Source of the DNA: Oreohelix idahoensis | Taxonomy: Eukaryota > Mollusca > Gastropoda > Stylommatophora > Oreohelicidae | Direction of reading: 5' to 3' | Assembly: GCA_024509875.1 (NCBI GenBank) | Contig: JAMPIV010004266.1 | Span: 95,671 to 159,670, forward strand | Length of the DNA stretch: 64,000 bases | Shown: one piece after another, positions 1 through 10,665 of the stretch | How positions within the stretch are numbered: position 1 is the first letter of the stretch | Layout of the letters: every line of letters begins with the position of its first letter | The notes under the pieces: model-generated | Seen by the model: only the letters and a program-made list of their open reading frames with translations | What the model was told of the DNA's origin: nothing | Database searches by the model: none | Position numbers and translations under genes: made by a program

Positions 1-425
1 AGACTGGGATGGCTGTGTACATACAGAAGTATTCGCCATGCTAGAGACTGGGATGGCTGTGTACATACAGAAGTATTTGCCATGCTAGAGACTGGGATGG
101 CTGTGTACATACAGAAGTATTTGCCATGCTAGAGACTGGGATGGCTGTATACATACAGAAGTATTCGCCATGCTAGAGACTGGGGTGGCTGTATACATAC
201 AGAAGTATTTGCCATGCTAGAGACTGGGATGGCTGTATACATACAGAAGTATTTGCCATGCTAGAGACTGGGATGGCCGTGCTAGAGACTGAGATGGCTG
301 TGTACATACAGAGGTATGTGCTTTGCTAGAGACATATGGCAGTGTATGTACAGAGGTATTTGCTTTGCTAGAGACTGAGATGACTGTATGTACAGAGGTA
401 TTTGCCATGCTAGAGACTGGGATGG
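1..425. repeat. 44-bp minisatellite derived from Tigger transposase
   Basis: About nine to ten tandem copies of a 44-bp unit containing gtatttgccatgctagag and ctgggatggctgtgtacata, continuing past the window's left edge. The array leads into 403-540, whose frame (AMLETGMASYEQQ, ECCPNQQLL) resembles the C-terminus of the Tigger transposase at 55440-55530 (ALETAMAWYEQ, SCPTQPLL). The unit therefore looks like an expanded piece of transposase coding sequence. As 44 is not a multiple of three, the frame shifts in each copy. Confidence 0.85.
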
Positions 426-544
426 CTTCATACGAGCAACAAATTGAATGCTGTCCAAATCAACAACTCTTGCATGGTAACATAGAAACAAAGTTAAAAA
501 GTGGCTCTGTTGAAAGTTCCCTGTGTCCTGTTACCAATAAATAA
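403..544 (+). pseudogene. Tigger transposase C-terminal remnant
   Basis: Short frame (AMLETGMASYEQQ then ECCPNQQLL) like the acidic C-terminal tail of the pogo/Tigger transposase elsewhere in this window. It has no catalytic region and ends at TAA. It sits at the right-hand edge of the 44-bp array, about 60 bp before the first CHORDC1 exon. Confidence 0.55.
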
Positions 545-607
545 AAATACGTTTATGTACAACTCTGTGTATGAATTTCTAATGAACTATTCCCTCTTGT
601 CTTTCAG

Positions 608-657
608 ATGGGGAAGTGAAGATTGGTACGTCCTGCAGTAACAGAGGATGTAAATCA
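608..657 (+). CDS. CHORDC1: CHORDC1 exon: start of second CHORD domain
   Basis: The exon follows a pyrimidine-rich acceptor (tcttgtctttcag) and ends at a consensus donor (gtaagt). The first two bases complete a codon begun in the preceding exon. The frame reads GEVKIGTSCSNRGCKS, closely matching the opening of the second CHORD domain (IGTSC-x4-C). The two cysteines are the first pair of zinc ligands. The matching preceding exon is not in the window. No competing open frame covers it. Confidence 0.88.
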
Positions 658-1102
658 GTAAGTAAACACCACACAATTAAAGAACAAAATGTTTGAATGT
701 GGGGATTTCAAATCTTTGATGGCATGAAGTTGGACAGTGGCAGCTAATTCACCATAATGATGTTGTGACACACACGCCATGTTTCTGTTATATCTGTCCT
801 GATTTAGGCACTTATGGAACATAAGTTAAAGCAAACATTACTGATTTCTCTTGTTGGTTTGTGTTTTTGACCGCCATGTTGTTTCTAGGACACGAGTCAG
901 TACAGCAGGAATGCAGACATTATGACTGCCATTCCCCGCATGAAATGTGAATAATTATCGCACCAGAGATGGCGACCATCATTTTCAATGACTAGAAAAA
1001 CTGTCATATTAAAGGTATCTTATATCTGCAGTCATAATTCTAAGCACAAATTGAAACTTGTGTCAGACTTTTTCTCTTTTACTGAGCAAAAACACGGACA
1101 TG

Positions 1103-1290
1103 TGATTGTAGTAACAACTAGAAATGCTGAAACTAGATCACGTCAGTGATTGTTGTAACAACTAGAAATACTGAAACTAGATTACTTCAGTGATTGTTGT
1201 AACAACTAGAAATACTGAAACTAGATCATCTGTTTGATTGTAGTAACTAGAGATACTGAAACTAGATCACTTTAGCAATTGTAGTAAACA
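1103..1290. repeat. Short ~44-bp tandem repeat in CHORDC1 intron
   Basis: About four copies of a 44-45-bp unit with gattgttgtaacaactagaa and atactgaaactagat. The last copies are shortened. It ends just before the acceptor at 1315. Confidence 0.85.
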
Positions 1291-1314
1291 TATTGTTTTT
1301 TTCCATATGGCCAG

Positions 1315-1385
1315 TCATATGAAGGAGAGTACAGTAATGAAGAAAAGTGTGTCTTCCATTCTGGAGTTCCCATCTTCCATGAAGG
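1315..1385 (+). CDS. CHORDC1: CHORDC1 exon: middle of second CHORD domain
   Basis: Bounded by ccag and gtgagt. It starts in phase 0 and ends with two bases of a glycine codon. The translation contains SYEGEYSNEEKCVFHSGVPI and then FHEG, matching the CHORD core C-x2-H-x-G-x-P-x-F-H. The Cys and His are the second pair of zinc ligands. It joins in frame with both neighbouring exons. Confidence 0.9.
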
Positions 1386-2074
1386 GTGAGTATTATAGCC
1401 ACCACCACAAGATCTAGAGGCTCAGTCATCTTGGAATAACATTTGACCATTTTAATGTGTAGGATGACTAATGAGTTGGGGTGAACGAGATGTGGGGATA
1501 TGGTTACATATGTGCTGCTGTTCTGTGAACCTGACGTGAAGTGAAACGAAAAGTGTTGACAGAACTGATATTATGGTCATGTACTGGTCTGTGTCTTGTT
1601 TTCTGAACGTGATTTATGCGACACTTGGAAAGCAAAAAAATTAGGCTTCCGATACACAGCTGTCCCTTACAATTTGGGTAAAAGGATGCGGATGACCTGT
1701 AGTAGACATCTAGAGCTGTGTATAAAATTATATTTACATTAGTGTGTTTAATTATGTGTGATGTGTGTGTCGAGAGTCATCATATCTGTACAGCATTCAT
1801 GGGATAAATTATTTTAAGTAGTTTTTTTTTCTTTTCCTGTTATTGAGACTGACCATTGACTAATAAAAAAGGGGTCATGCTAGTAAATTAAAGTTACAAG
1901 AGAACATAAAATGCTGTGTGCATAACTAAAGTTAGTGTACCATGTTACCTGATTGTTCAGGTGTTTATATTATACAACAGTTTACAGTTCTTGAGGCTAG
2001 AAATGAAACAGTCAGCTAACTTCATTGTTCAGCACCTTCGTATATAAGATAACTTCTGGCATTGGTTCCGTTAA

Positions 2075-2265
2075 ACTGTCATAACACACATGATATTTAC
2101 ACACCATCTAGCCCTCACTTATCGTTAAAACACAGATGATATTTACACACCATCTAGCCCTCACTTATCATTAAAACACATGATATTTACACACCATCTA
2201 GCCTTCACTTATCGTTAAAACACAGATGATATTTACACACCATCTAGCCCTCACTTATCGTTAAG
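2075..2265. repeat. ~46-bp tandem repeat
   Basis: Four copies of a unit containing gatatttacacaccatctag and ccctcacttatcgtt. One copy lacks a few bases. Lies in the 1.7-kb CHORDC1 intron. Confidence 0.85.
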
Positions 2266-2379
2266 TTTTTCTCTTCTGTGAACCGTTGTCCAAATCTTAA
2301 CTTTGATGCCAACTTCACATTTTAAAAAATATAATCTTTCCTTGTGTTAGAAATGCTGACTAAAGAAAACCAATTTCAT

Positions 2380-2575
2380 TCATACCTCAGTGTAGTACCA
2401 ACAGATTTGTAGAGTTGAAACTGCTGTCACCCACTGCCACTGTCAACAATAAATTAATATGAAACAAACATAAAAGTATGTTTTCAGGCACTGTGAACAA
2501 TAAGTAACCTTATTTCATTAATACCTCAGTCAGACAGCAACAGATTTGTAGAGTTGGAATTGCCTGTCACAGAGT
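2380..2575. repeat. Degenerate direct duplication
   Basis: Two diverged copies, roughly 130-150 bp apart, of a segment with tacctcagt followed by caacagatttgtagagttg. No coding content seen. Confidence 0.5.
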
Positions 2576-2638
2576 CTCAACTGTCTTTAAGAATCCACAA
2601 AATAATTTCATGAAAACCACCCCTCATAGAGAGAGAGT

Positions 2639-2898
2639 TTAACTCTTAGTATACGAGCTAATTTCATGACTATACGAGCTAATTTCATGACTACCATTAC
2701 AAATTTTGTAATAAATAATTTATTTATAAAGATAACATAAAGTGTTATATATCAAAATGTGAAGAAATGAAACCCCTATATCATGCACGTAACTAAATTG
2801 TTCAGTGGTTTTAAACATGCATTCATCTATACATTTTCGCTATTGACGGGGATCGATCATCGGCCTTTCTAAGAGGCCACTCGTATACTAAGAGTTAA
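2639..2898. mobile_element. piggyBac-type MITE with perfect TIRs
   Basis: TTAA at 2639-2642 and 2895-2898 flank a 252-bp AT-rich segment with 15-bp perfect terminal inverted repeats, CTCTTAGTATACGAG at 2643-2657 and its reverse complement at 2880-2894. TTAA duplication is the hallmark of piggyBac insertion. It has no coding capacity, so it would be a non-autonomous element. Confidence 0.8.
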
Positions 2899-3125
2899 TG
2901 CCCACACCTAAAAAAACTTGCTACCTTTGGTTGCCTTTTAAAAAGAAATGAAGGAAGGAATAAATGAATCATTTCTTCACTCCTTAAAAATTGCTGGACC
3001 ACCATTGCACATATTTATGTTTAGATAATTGGTTATCAATTTGTTGTGTTTTATGTAAGTGTTTTATGTAAGTTGTTACACGAGCAGAGTTGTATCATTT
3101 TATTTTTGTCTTTTTTCTGTTACAG

Positions 3126-3228
3126 CATGAAGTTCTGGACATGCTGCCAACGGAAGACAAGTGACTTTGAATCATTTTTAAATCAGGAGGGATGTGAGGT
3201 TGGAACTCACATCTGGCACAAAAATAAG
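3126..3228 (+). CDS. CHORDC1: CHORDC1 exon: end of second CHORD domain
   Basis: Acceptor ttctgttacag, donor gtatgc. The first base completes the split Gly codon. The frame reads [20 protein letters not shown], then [14 protein letters not shown], supplying the C-C pair and the final Cys and His, so all eight CHORD zinc ligands are present across three exons. The exon ends in phase 0. The next exon starts with the linker to the CS domain, and the spacing from HIW to DWHQ is close to that of vertebrate CHORDC1, so no extra exon is needed in the 19.5-kb intron. Confidence 0.9.
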
Positions 3229-3321
3229 GTATGCTCTTAACATTTCATATTTCAGGCTGTTTTCCTCCCAAGTAGATAATTATCTGTGCTTTTCTAAAAA
3301 AAAAAATGCTGTAGAAATAGT

Positions 3322-3556
3322 AAAAAAAAAAGGGAGGTAAAGGATCCTTTACACACCCAGTGAGACATATTGGGAATATGGTGTTAGGCCCGTATTTTCT
3401 TGACCATCTGCCTTAACCTTCCCAGAGTTTCTCTGGTACCCAATTCATAAGGCTGGGTCGAAACCGGAGCCATTTGTGGCCCAAAAAACCCACCTCAACT
3501 GGGGATCGAACCATGGACCACCAAGCTAGGCAGCCAGTGCACTAACCACTGTGCTA
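3322..3556 (-). mobile_element. tRNA-derived SINE (minus orientation)
   Basis: Read on the minus strand, it opens with a perfect RNA polymerase III A box (tagcacagtgg, 3546-3556) and a B box (ggttcgatccc, 3502-3512), followed by a tRNA-unrelated body of about 170 bp. A 13-bp target-site duplication, ctgtagaaatagt, is present at 3309-3321 and 3557-3569. The sense 3' tail is a T run (the A run at about 3322-3331 on +) rather than poly(A), which is unusual for many SINEs. Confidence 0.85.
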
Positions 3557-3652
3557 CTGTAGAAATAGTGCAAACAATAATTGTGAGGATAAGAGAGATT
3601 ATCAAATTCTAACAGCCTCATCATGTAAGATAAATAGCTTAAAAACACCACT

Positions 3653-5100
3653 TTAATACTTTGAGTACCATGGACGCCTTTTGGCGACAAGCCTTATTTT
3701 CTGTAGAGTACAAATGTTGCCTTTTGGCGTACGTATAGCATCAGTATAAAATGTTATCACGACAAGCGTCTGAACTTATGCAAATCAAGGGAAGTCACTC
3801 AATTTTATTGAGAAATGGTCAATGGAGGCTGGACAATTTTTTCACGTGTTTTGATTAATCTTTAGGTGGAGATTTCTTTAAAAATGAGTGAAACTAGTGA
3901 ATGTTGCAATGGTTTGGATTCTGGCTCTCAGCTGACCTTTGAAAGTGACAACAGTTGGTCTAGTTTTGATGCAGGGCAGCCTGAAATTACCGAAACAGAC
4001 AGCAACAGCCCTAGTTCCAGCATTCGTGAAGCTGTCAGAGGTGTTGATAGCGATTTTCAGGGCCATAGTGAGAATCAGGGGCGTAGAAAAAGACCTGCTA
4101 CAAGGAGGGGGTGTGGCAGAGAAGCAGCTGATTAGTTTCAGTGGTACTTGTATGGCTTTGATGACCCCTATGTGAGCGTTATGGTTAGGGTTAGACTGTT
4201 ACAGACAGTAGAAGAGGGTTTCCTTTAATTTTGAGAAAAACATAACATGAAGCATGGCCGTTCATCTGTTTTTGCTAGGTCGGGAAACATGGTTGCTTGT
4301 GCGTGGCATTATAGAATTTGTTCAGCACAGTCCACGCAAACAGTGTTACTGACAAAAGTATCAGATCCATACACCATGAGGGAGATTTATGACAGTGGGA
4401 AAACCTATCATGGCAGATGTTTATAATCACAATATGGGTGGTGTAGGTCACTTCAATCAAAGACTGGTGAATTACTTTTATCCTTATCACTGCCTCAAAT
4501 GGTATCATCACATTCTTCATTTTGTCATAGAAGTTGCCCTAGTAAATGGATATATTCTGTACTGTGAAGCTGCCAAACCTCCAATTACACCAAAGCAAGG
4601 CTCAAGATTGCTGAAGCTCTGGTATCAGATTATGCAAGAAGTAGACACTACAAGAAAATGCAGGCCATCTGTGCTTCAGTGGAAATTGACAGACTCGTCG
4701 CAGAACATAATCAGTTCTCACAGCAGTATGAAGACAATTGACAGCGACCAAGATGCATTGTTTGTAATTCTGCTGGACTGAGAGTCCAGAAAAGATTCTT
4801 TTGTATTGGACGTGAAAAATCACTCTGCGTTGTGCCATGCTTGTCAATTTTTTATAAGTGTGAGGACAATGCTGCCACCAGGAAGGAAATAGGCACCCAA
4901 GGCCAGAGAAAAAAAGCAACAATAATAGCATCTGTGACCATATTTTATGTTAGACTATCACACCCAGCTAAAGCAAATTGAAAAGTATGTATTTTTTAAA
5001 TTTCTTTTTGCATGAAATCATGTCAGTACCTCATGAATATTTATATTTTGTCATTACAGACTCTGGAATTTTGTGTCCATTTCAGATAGCTTTTTAACTC
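3653..5100 (+). mobile_element. piggyBac-like element, left part with transposase remnants
   Basis: Starts with TTAA (3653-3656) and the end sequence TACTTTGAGTACC, a near match to the reverse complement of the sequence ending at TTAA 21588-21591. It contains the N- and C-terminal remnants of a piggyBac transposase described separately. Its right-hand part seems to have been separated by a Penelope-like element and the younger elements nested in that. The boundary near 5100 is approximate. Confidence 0.65.
3866..4910 (+). pseudogene. piggyBac transposase pseudogene (DDE_Tnp_1_7)
   Basis: 3866-4135 encodes an acidic, Ser-rich N-terminus ending in an Arg-rich stretch, as in piggyBac transposases. 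From about 4287 the C-terminal part follows: VACAWHY, then after a frameshift KPIMADVYNHNMGGVGHFNQ and VNGYILY, the conserved piggyBac block in which GGVD-x2-DQ is normal. Here the first Asp is Gly and the second Asn. After another frameshift (about 4740-4860) comes a Cys-rich tail (RCIVCN, CIGREK) like the C-terminal zinc-binding domain. The central catalytic region with the DDD residues is missing. Inactive. Confidence 0.75.
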
Positions 5101-5429
5101 CAATATCATTTTAACTCCATAATTATTTTCCACCCTGTGCCGTAATTATTTTTTGAAGAATTCTAAACGGTCTTTTAGTGTAAATTTTATGTTAATCTTT
5201 TTCTGTGAACATGTACTTATTATATACCAAACTGTAGGGAAATAGATAGAGAATTGTAATATATAGTGTCTTTGGTAGTATTAACACAAGTATGTTCGGT
5301 ATACTTAAAACATTTTGCATATAAAATTGAAAAACACTAAAAAGTTAACTGTAGCAATACGATCTTACTAAATACAAATTACTGTTGTAGACAATAAAAC
5401 TTTCTATTTAGTCTTCAAACATCAAGGTA
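5101..5429. other. AT-rich stretch without recognised feature
   Basis: No coding frame, tandem repeat or clear terminal repeat seen. Probably piggyBac 3' non-coding or Penelope-like 3' flank. Confidence 0.3.
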
Positions 5430-5907
5430 ATCCATTTACAATTCTTTTCGATCGGCCAGAATATGACAACGCCCACTCATCAACTAAATCTAATGTGTCT
5501 AAGTATATAAACCAATAAAACGGTATTGAATCAGTTCTTAAAATAACGGTTCACATGAAACACGGGACGTTTTGGGTTTTACCCTTCGTCAGCCACAGTT
5601 ACAAACAGGTGACAAGGACAAGAATTACATATAGGTACTACAAAAACATACGATGATGAGAAACATACACCAAATGAGCGATACAAGCAGATGGAAAAAG
5701 TAAACACACACAGTGATGAGCGAAAAAAGAACAATAATAATACAAGAAAATCGTAAAACCTGAAAGAAATACCGAAACAAGAAAGTAAATAATCAACAAA
5801 ACGAAAAAAAGAATGAACAACAAAACTTTGGAACAAGTAAAAGGTCACTTAGCTAGATCCGTAGATGCTTGGAATAGAACACTGAGGTACCTTGTCCAAG
5901 AAATCCC

Positions 5908-6438
5908 CTAAGGAAATGACGTATAAGATAGCGACAATTTAAAAAGAAACAAAAGGATACGAAACAAACCAAAACAAAAACATAAGAAGATAGATCGAAA
6001 AAACAACGAATAAAGAAGAATGAAAAAGAGAGAAAAAAGCCACCAGAATAATGCAAAATGATGGACATTAAGGCAGATAAAACAGCCCATTTGAAAAATA
6101 AGACGATTCTCCAACGAAAAGCGAGTCCGGTCATCACCGACACATGAAAGGAGGACAGTGACGCGAATATCGGAATTACCGGAATGGTCAGGCCTATTGA
6201 AATGAAGGGCCACCGGTAAATGTTTGCCATGATAGATGTCATTTAAGTGCTCACGAAACCTGTCCGCCAAACGTCTGCCAGTTTCACCAATATAGGTAAT
6301 GCCACACCTCTTGCAGATGATAGCATAAATCGGGTTTCTGGATTCGCATGTGAAAGACTCGCTAATGACAAATTTTCCTTTTGGAAAAGTGACTGACTGA
6401 GTTTGGAGTACAAATGGACAGCTCTTACATATACGGCG
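5908..6438 (-). pseudogene. GIY-YIG endonuclease domain of the Penelope-like element
   Basis: In the frame opening after a TAA at 6439-6441: a Cys-containing linker (RRICKSCPFV), then NPIYAIICKRCGITYIGETG and RRLADRFREHLNDI, the GIY-YIG core with the conserved Arg, then NRLIFQMG near the end, typical of Penelope-like endonucleases. It would nick target DNA to prime reverse transcription. It is out of frame with the RT. Confidence 0.8.
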
Positions 6439-6469
6439 TTAGCACGGTTTAGTACCAAAGTATGAAGGG

Positions 6470-8710
6470 CTAGTATGTCTCAAGTGACTGTACAAGAATA
6501 TCCCTAAAATTCCTATCCCTATGATGTGCCACCAAAGGTGTATCACGAAACAACTCTCTAGTATCAGGATCAGAGTGGAGAATAGGCAGATGTCGAAACA
6601 GACATCTCTTCACCGCCAGACAATGAGGATGGAAAGTTAGAACCAGTTTGAGTCTGTCAGATTGGACAGAAGGTTTAGTAGTGAGTGCCATCTGACGAGT
6701 GACGCGTGTGATGCGATTAAGAGCATCAGATAAAACATGTTCTGGATAAAGACGTCGGCGAAAGAACTCGAGCATCTCTTGAGCTCGCTGATGGAAATCA
6801 TCGTCATCGTGACATAACCGACGCAAGCGAAGAAGTTGAGAAAAGGGAATGGAATTTTTACAACTAAGAGGATGCGATGAAGTATAAAGAAGGAAACCAT
6901 GAGCGTCAGTAGCCTTATAATAGACAGACGTTTTAAGACCAGTAGGGCTAATAGTCACAGTGATGTCAAGGAAGTTCACTGAAGTCGTAGAAATTTCAGA
7001 AGTGAATTTGATGGCAGGATTGAAATTACCAACATAGTCAATAAATCGACGGAGGTCTACCTCAGACATGTCTGTAATGCCAATACCATCAACAATATAG
7101 CGGCGGTAAAACTCAGGTATCGGTCCATCGTAACTTTGAAAGACCAAATATTTAAAGTGGCCCATAAACAGGCAAGCGTAACTAGGGCCCTTCTTAGTAC
7201 CCATAGCGACGCCACTGATTTGGTTGAAGAATTGGCCATTAAACTTAAAAGAGTTGAGAATAAGAACCAACTCAGCAAGGCGAAGAAGCGGACCTGTACT
7301 AATAGTAAGATCAGTACGCTGGTCGAGAAAAAATTGTAGTGCCTTGAGACCATCAGCATGTGGAATAGAAGTATAAAGGGAACAAACATCTAGGAGGAAA
7401 AGACAGTATGTACGGCCAGGCGTGAATCTGATTGAATCAAAGGTAGTGATAGCATGAGTAGTGTCCTTCAAATAAGAAGGCAGATTGGTGACTAAAGGCT
7501 GGAAAATACTATCAAGGAATTCAGAAATACGTTCAGTGGGACAAGAACAGGCTGAAACAATAGGTCTACCAGGGTTAGCAATTTTATGCACCTTAGGAAG
7601 CATGTAAAAGGAAGGCTTACCAAGACTACTATCAAAAATATGGAGAGATAAAGCACCAGAAGGAAGAAGATCATCATGGACAAGGCCACGGATAGTCTCA
7701 TAAACAGTAAGATTATTCCGGACTGTTGCATCACCAGAACAAGGTGAGTAAAAGGTGGTGTTACCTAGCTGTGTAACTCCTTCATGAGTGTATAAGTCCT
7801 TACGCCAAACAACCATTGCGCCACCTTTGTCTGCCGGATTGATAACAATATCCTCATGTTTTCTAAGGCGTGACAATGCCCGCCATTCAGAAGACGTGAG
7901 GTTAGATCGACGGAAATGGCATAGAGTAAGCTGGTCAATGTCATGTAAAGTATTGGCAATATATAAATCCAGAGCATGAGAAGCTCCTGGAGCTGGAGCC
8001 CAGTCTTGTTTGGGTTTGTCAAAACGACGAAAGATATCATCAGTACCGGAAACCCTGGTAGAATCATTACCATTACGATAGTAATATTTGAGACGCATGT
8101 GGCGATGGAAGCTGTGAACATCTTGAAGCAGAGAATATTTGTCAAAATTAGAACGAAGAGGAACAAACTTAAGACCTTTGCTCAGGACAGACAATTCATT
8201 AGGAGACAGATGCAAATCTGGAGGAATGCAAATAACTTTAGCATGGGCAGAAGACTGAATAGAGGACCCTGAAGGAGGTTGCGGATGGAGGCGGCGCAAT
8301 TTCTCTTTTTTATGCGTGCTCAAACGAGTATAGAGCTCCCTATTCGTATCATGGATAATAGTGCGAATAAGAGGGAACGCTGCTGGGCACGAAGAAGTCA
8401 GTAGACATAGTTGTTGAGTAAGGTTGGATTTGGAATGTTCAAATTCAGTCAGCTGGCGTTTATGTATAGCAATGACGCACCTCATATGTTGGAAGGAACA
8501 TTTCTTCTCAACTTATTGTAAGCGGTGCTGGTCAGCAGGATGAGGAAGTCCAGCCAACAGATAGAAGCTAGAGACAAACCCTTTGAGAATGACCCTAGCA
8601 CGGAGACAGTTCTTGAGAAAATTAATGTGACATGTACAGCGTGTCTTCTTGTATATAGTAAAGGCTAAGTCAGAAGCAGTACAAGGTATGTCAGAAGGCA
8701 TGAGAGAAAA
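6470..8710 (-). pseudogene. Penelope-like reverse transcriptase (inactivated)
   Basis: The N-terminal part (CHINFLKNCLRARVILKGF) matches the H-x2-FL-x2-C motif upstream of Penelope RTs. It is in the same frame as the 671-codon RT, separated by one TAA at 8513-8515. RT landmarks: PKVHK, motif A FLLDVCSLYTSIP (catalytic Asp present), motif B SGVAMGTKKGPSYA, and motif C RRYIVDGIG (near 7081-7107), where YxDD is expected. The first Asp of motif C is Val, which should abolish polymerisation. The C-terminal part (VNFLDITV, RNFRDILVQS) is well kept. The frame ends early by a frameshift before the endonuclease linker. Confidence 0.85.
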
Positions 8711-8756
8711 TTCTTCTTCTTCTTCTTCGATCCTTAGCCACCGACCGTCAAAGCAG

Positions 8757-10665
8757 TCAGTGGCCATCACGCCTAGTGGCGTCTTGTAGGGCAACAACAA
8801 ATTGATTCCACTTTGCACGGTCGGTGGCCATCCTTCGTACAGTGCCCCAACTCTGGTTCATTCTTTGCATCTCAGCCTCCACAGTCCTCCGCCAAGTTGT
8901 TTTTGGTCGGCCTCTCTTTCGCTTTCCTTCAGGGGTCCAAAGCATAGCTGTTCTTGTGATGGCATCGGGGTCTCTTCTGAGGACATGACCAACCCAGCTC
9001 CAGCGTCTGCCAGCTATGATGGTATGCATGTCCTCTTGCTTGCTACGAGTAAGCAGATCTTGGTTGGTGATGGTATTCGGCCAAAAGATTCGGTGAATTT
9101 TTTCTTAGGCATGTTGTGTGAAAAGAGGACAATTTTGACATTTCCTTCTCTGTGACTCTCCAGCATTCCGCACCATAGAGAAGCACAGAAAGCAAGCAAC
9201 TCTGGTATAATCTTAATTTTGTGCTTGTGCTGTATTGGGAGGACTTCCAGATGTTATTTAGGCTAAAGAAGGCTGTTCTTGCCTTATTCATTCTGATGTT
9301 GATGTCTTTGCCTGCCCCACCGTCTGGTGTTACTATGCTTCCTAGGTATGTGAAGGTATCTGTCTGTACCAGTTGCTGATTCCTTACTGATATGGGATCA
9401 GGGTTGCTCACATTGAGCGTCATGACCTCAGACTTCTTTAAATTGATGTTCAAGCCCACCTGCTGGCTAAATTTATTAAGTCTATCCGTTTTTTCCTGGA
9501 TGTGTTGATGTGAATGTGCCAGCAGTGCAATGTCATCTGCATATTCCAGATCTTCCAATGTTGAAAATGTAGTCCATCTTATTCCTCTTGGACTGCCCTC
9601 TGTTGTCTGGCGCATCACCCAGTCTATGACTGTTAAAAATAGAGTGGTTGATAAGGGGCATCCCTGTCGTACTCCTGTCTTCACCTCGAAGGTTAGGTTG
9701 CTCTGCCCAACACTACACGTAAAGTTGGCATAGAGGCTTTTAATGATTGACACTATGCAGCTTGGAATTCCATAAGCCCTCAGTATTTTCCATAAACTGT
9801 CCCTATGTATGCTGTCAAAAGCCTTTTCAAAATCAACAAAATTTATGTAAAGCTGTCTTTGCCATTCTGAGCACTGCTCTATAATGTTCCTGAGAGTGAA
9901 TATATGGTCTACACATCTTCTGTTCTTTCTAAATCCTGCTTGTTCTTTCCTCAGTTTGTAGTCTACTGCCTTTGAAATTCTCTGTATAATTATCCTGCCT
10001 AGTATTTTGCTGGGAACTGAGAGAAGAGTGATTCCTCTCCAATTATTGCAGTCTGAAAGATCTCCCTTCTTGGGCAATTTGACAATTATTCCTTTGTTCC
10101 ACTCTGATGGTGTTGTCCCCGTTTTCCACACTTGTGCAAATAGTGGTTCAAATAGTTCTGCTGCTAGCCCAGGGTCTGTCTTAAATAGCTCTGCATTTAA
10201 GTTATCATGGCCCGGAGCTTTACCGTTCTTTAACCCTTTGATTGCTGTGATGATTTCTTTTCGTGGAATGTCTGTATTTACATCTAGATCGTTTTCAGCC
10301 TCAGGAACATTCAATTGTGTCTCTGGTATTTCCTTGTTCAGAGTTTCTCTGAAGTGCTCTGCCCATCTTGTTTCCTGTCCCTCTGCTGTCTTGATGAGAT
10401 TTCCTTGCTTATCTCTTACTAATGTAATATTGTTTGCACCTTGTTTTCCGCTGATGAATTTAGTTATTTTGTATACTGTGCTTTGTTCATTTCTCAGTGC
10501 TGCCTCTTCTGCCTGTTTTGCAAGATCGTCTAGGAAATTCCTTTTGTTGGCTCGGGTTTGGCGTTTAACTTCCCTGTCCAGTTGACTGTATTGTTCGCTA
10601 TATAGTTGCTTTAACCTGGGGGACTTCGCTTCTGTTTTCTTTCTTTTCATTTCCTTCTCATCTTT
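8757..10665 (-). pseudogene. LINE reverse transcriptase and C-terminal region
   Basis: The frame 10650-9043 carries the RT: GKAPGHDNLNAELF, LPKKGDLSDCNNWRGITLLS, QAGFRKNRRC, motif A FVDFEKAFDS, motif B GVRQGCPLS and motif C LEYADDIALL, all with intact catalytic residues, then TYLGSIVTPDGG and LLYGAECWR. One extra base in a T run near 9097-9102 shifts the frame, and the C-terminus continues in the frame 9029-8757 (RRWSWVGHVLRRD, GKRKRGRPKTTWRR) to its stop. The near-identical copy at 47588-48318 lacks that extra base and reads through, confirming the frameshift. Confidence 0.88.

Larger units (their letters stand above)
5430..8710 (-). mobile_element. Penelope-like retroelement with GIY-YIG endonuclease
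   Basis: Minus-strand element with N-terminal region (8710-8516), reverse transcriptase (8512-6470) and GIY-YIG endonuclease (6438-5908) in Penelope-like order, followed by the 3' segment tgacgaagggtaaaacccaa typical of the family. The coding region is broken by one in-frame TAA, a frameshift after the RT and another stop. Its 5' end is interrupted at 8710 by an RTE-like LINE; the Penelope sequence appears to resume at about 20797. The lower boundary is approximate. Confidence 0.85.

Noticed and set aside
3046..3125. Start codon of a small protein at 3046
   Set aside because: The real coding part begins at the splice acceptor 3126; the upstream codons are intron sequence.
10007..10585. 192-codon plus-strand ORF
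   Set aside because: Antisense shadow of the LINE reverse transcriptase.
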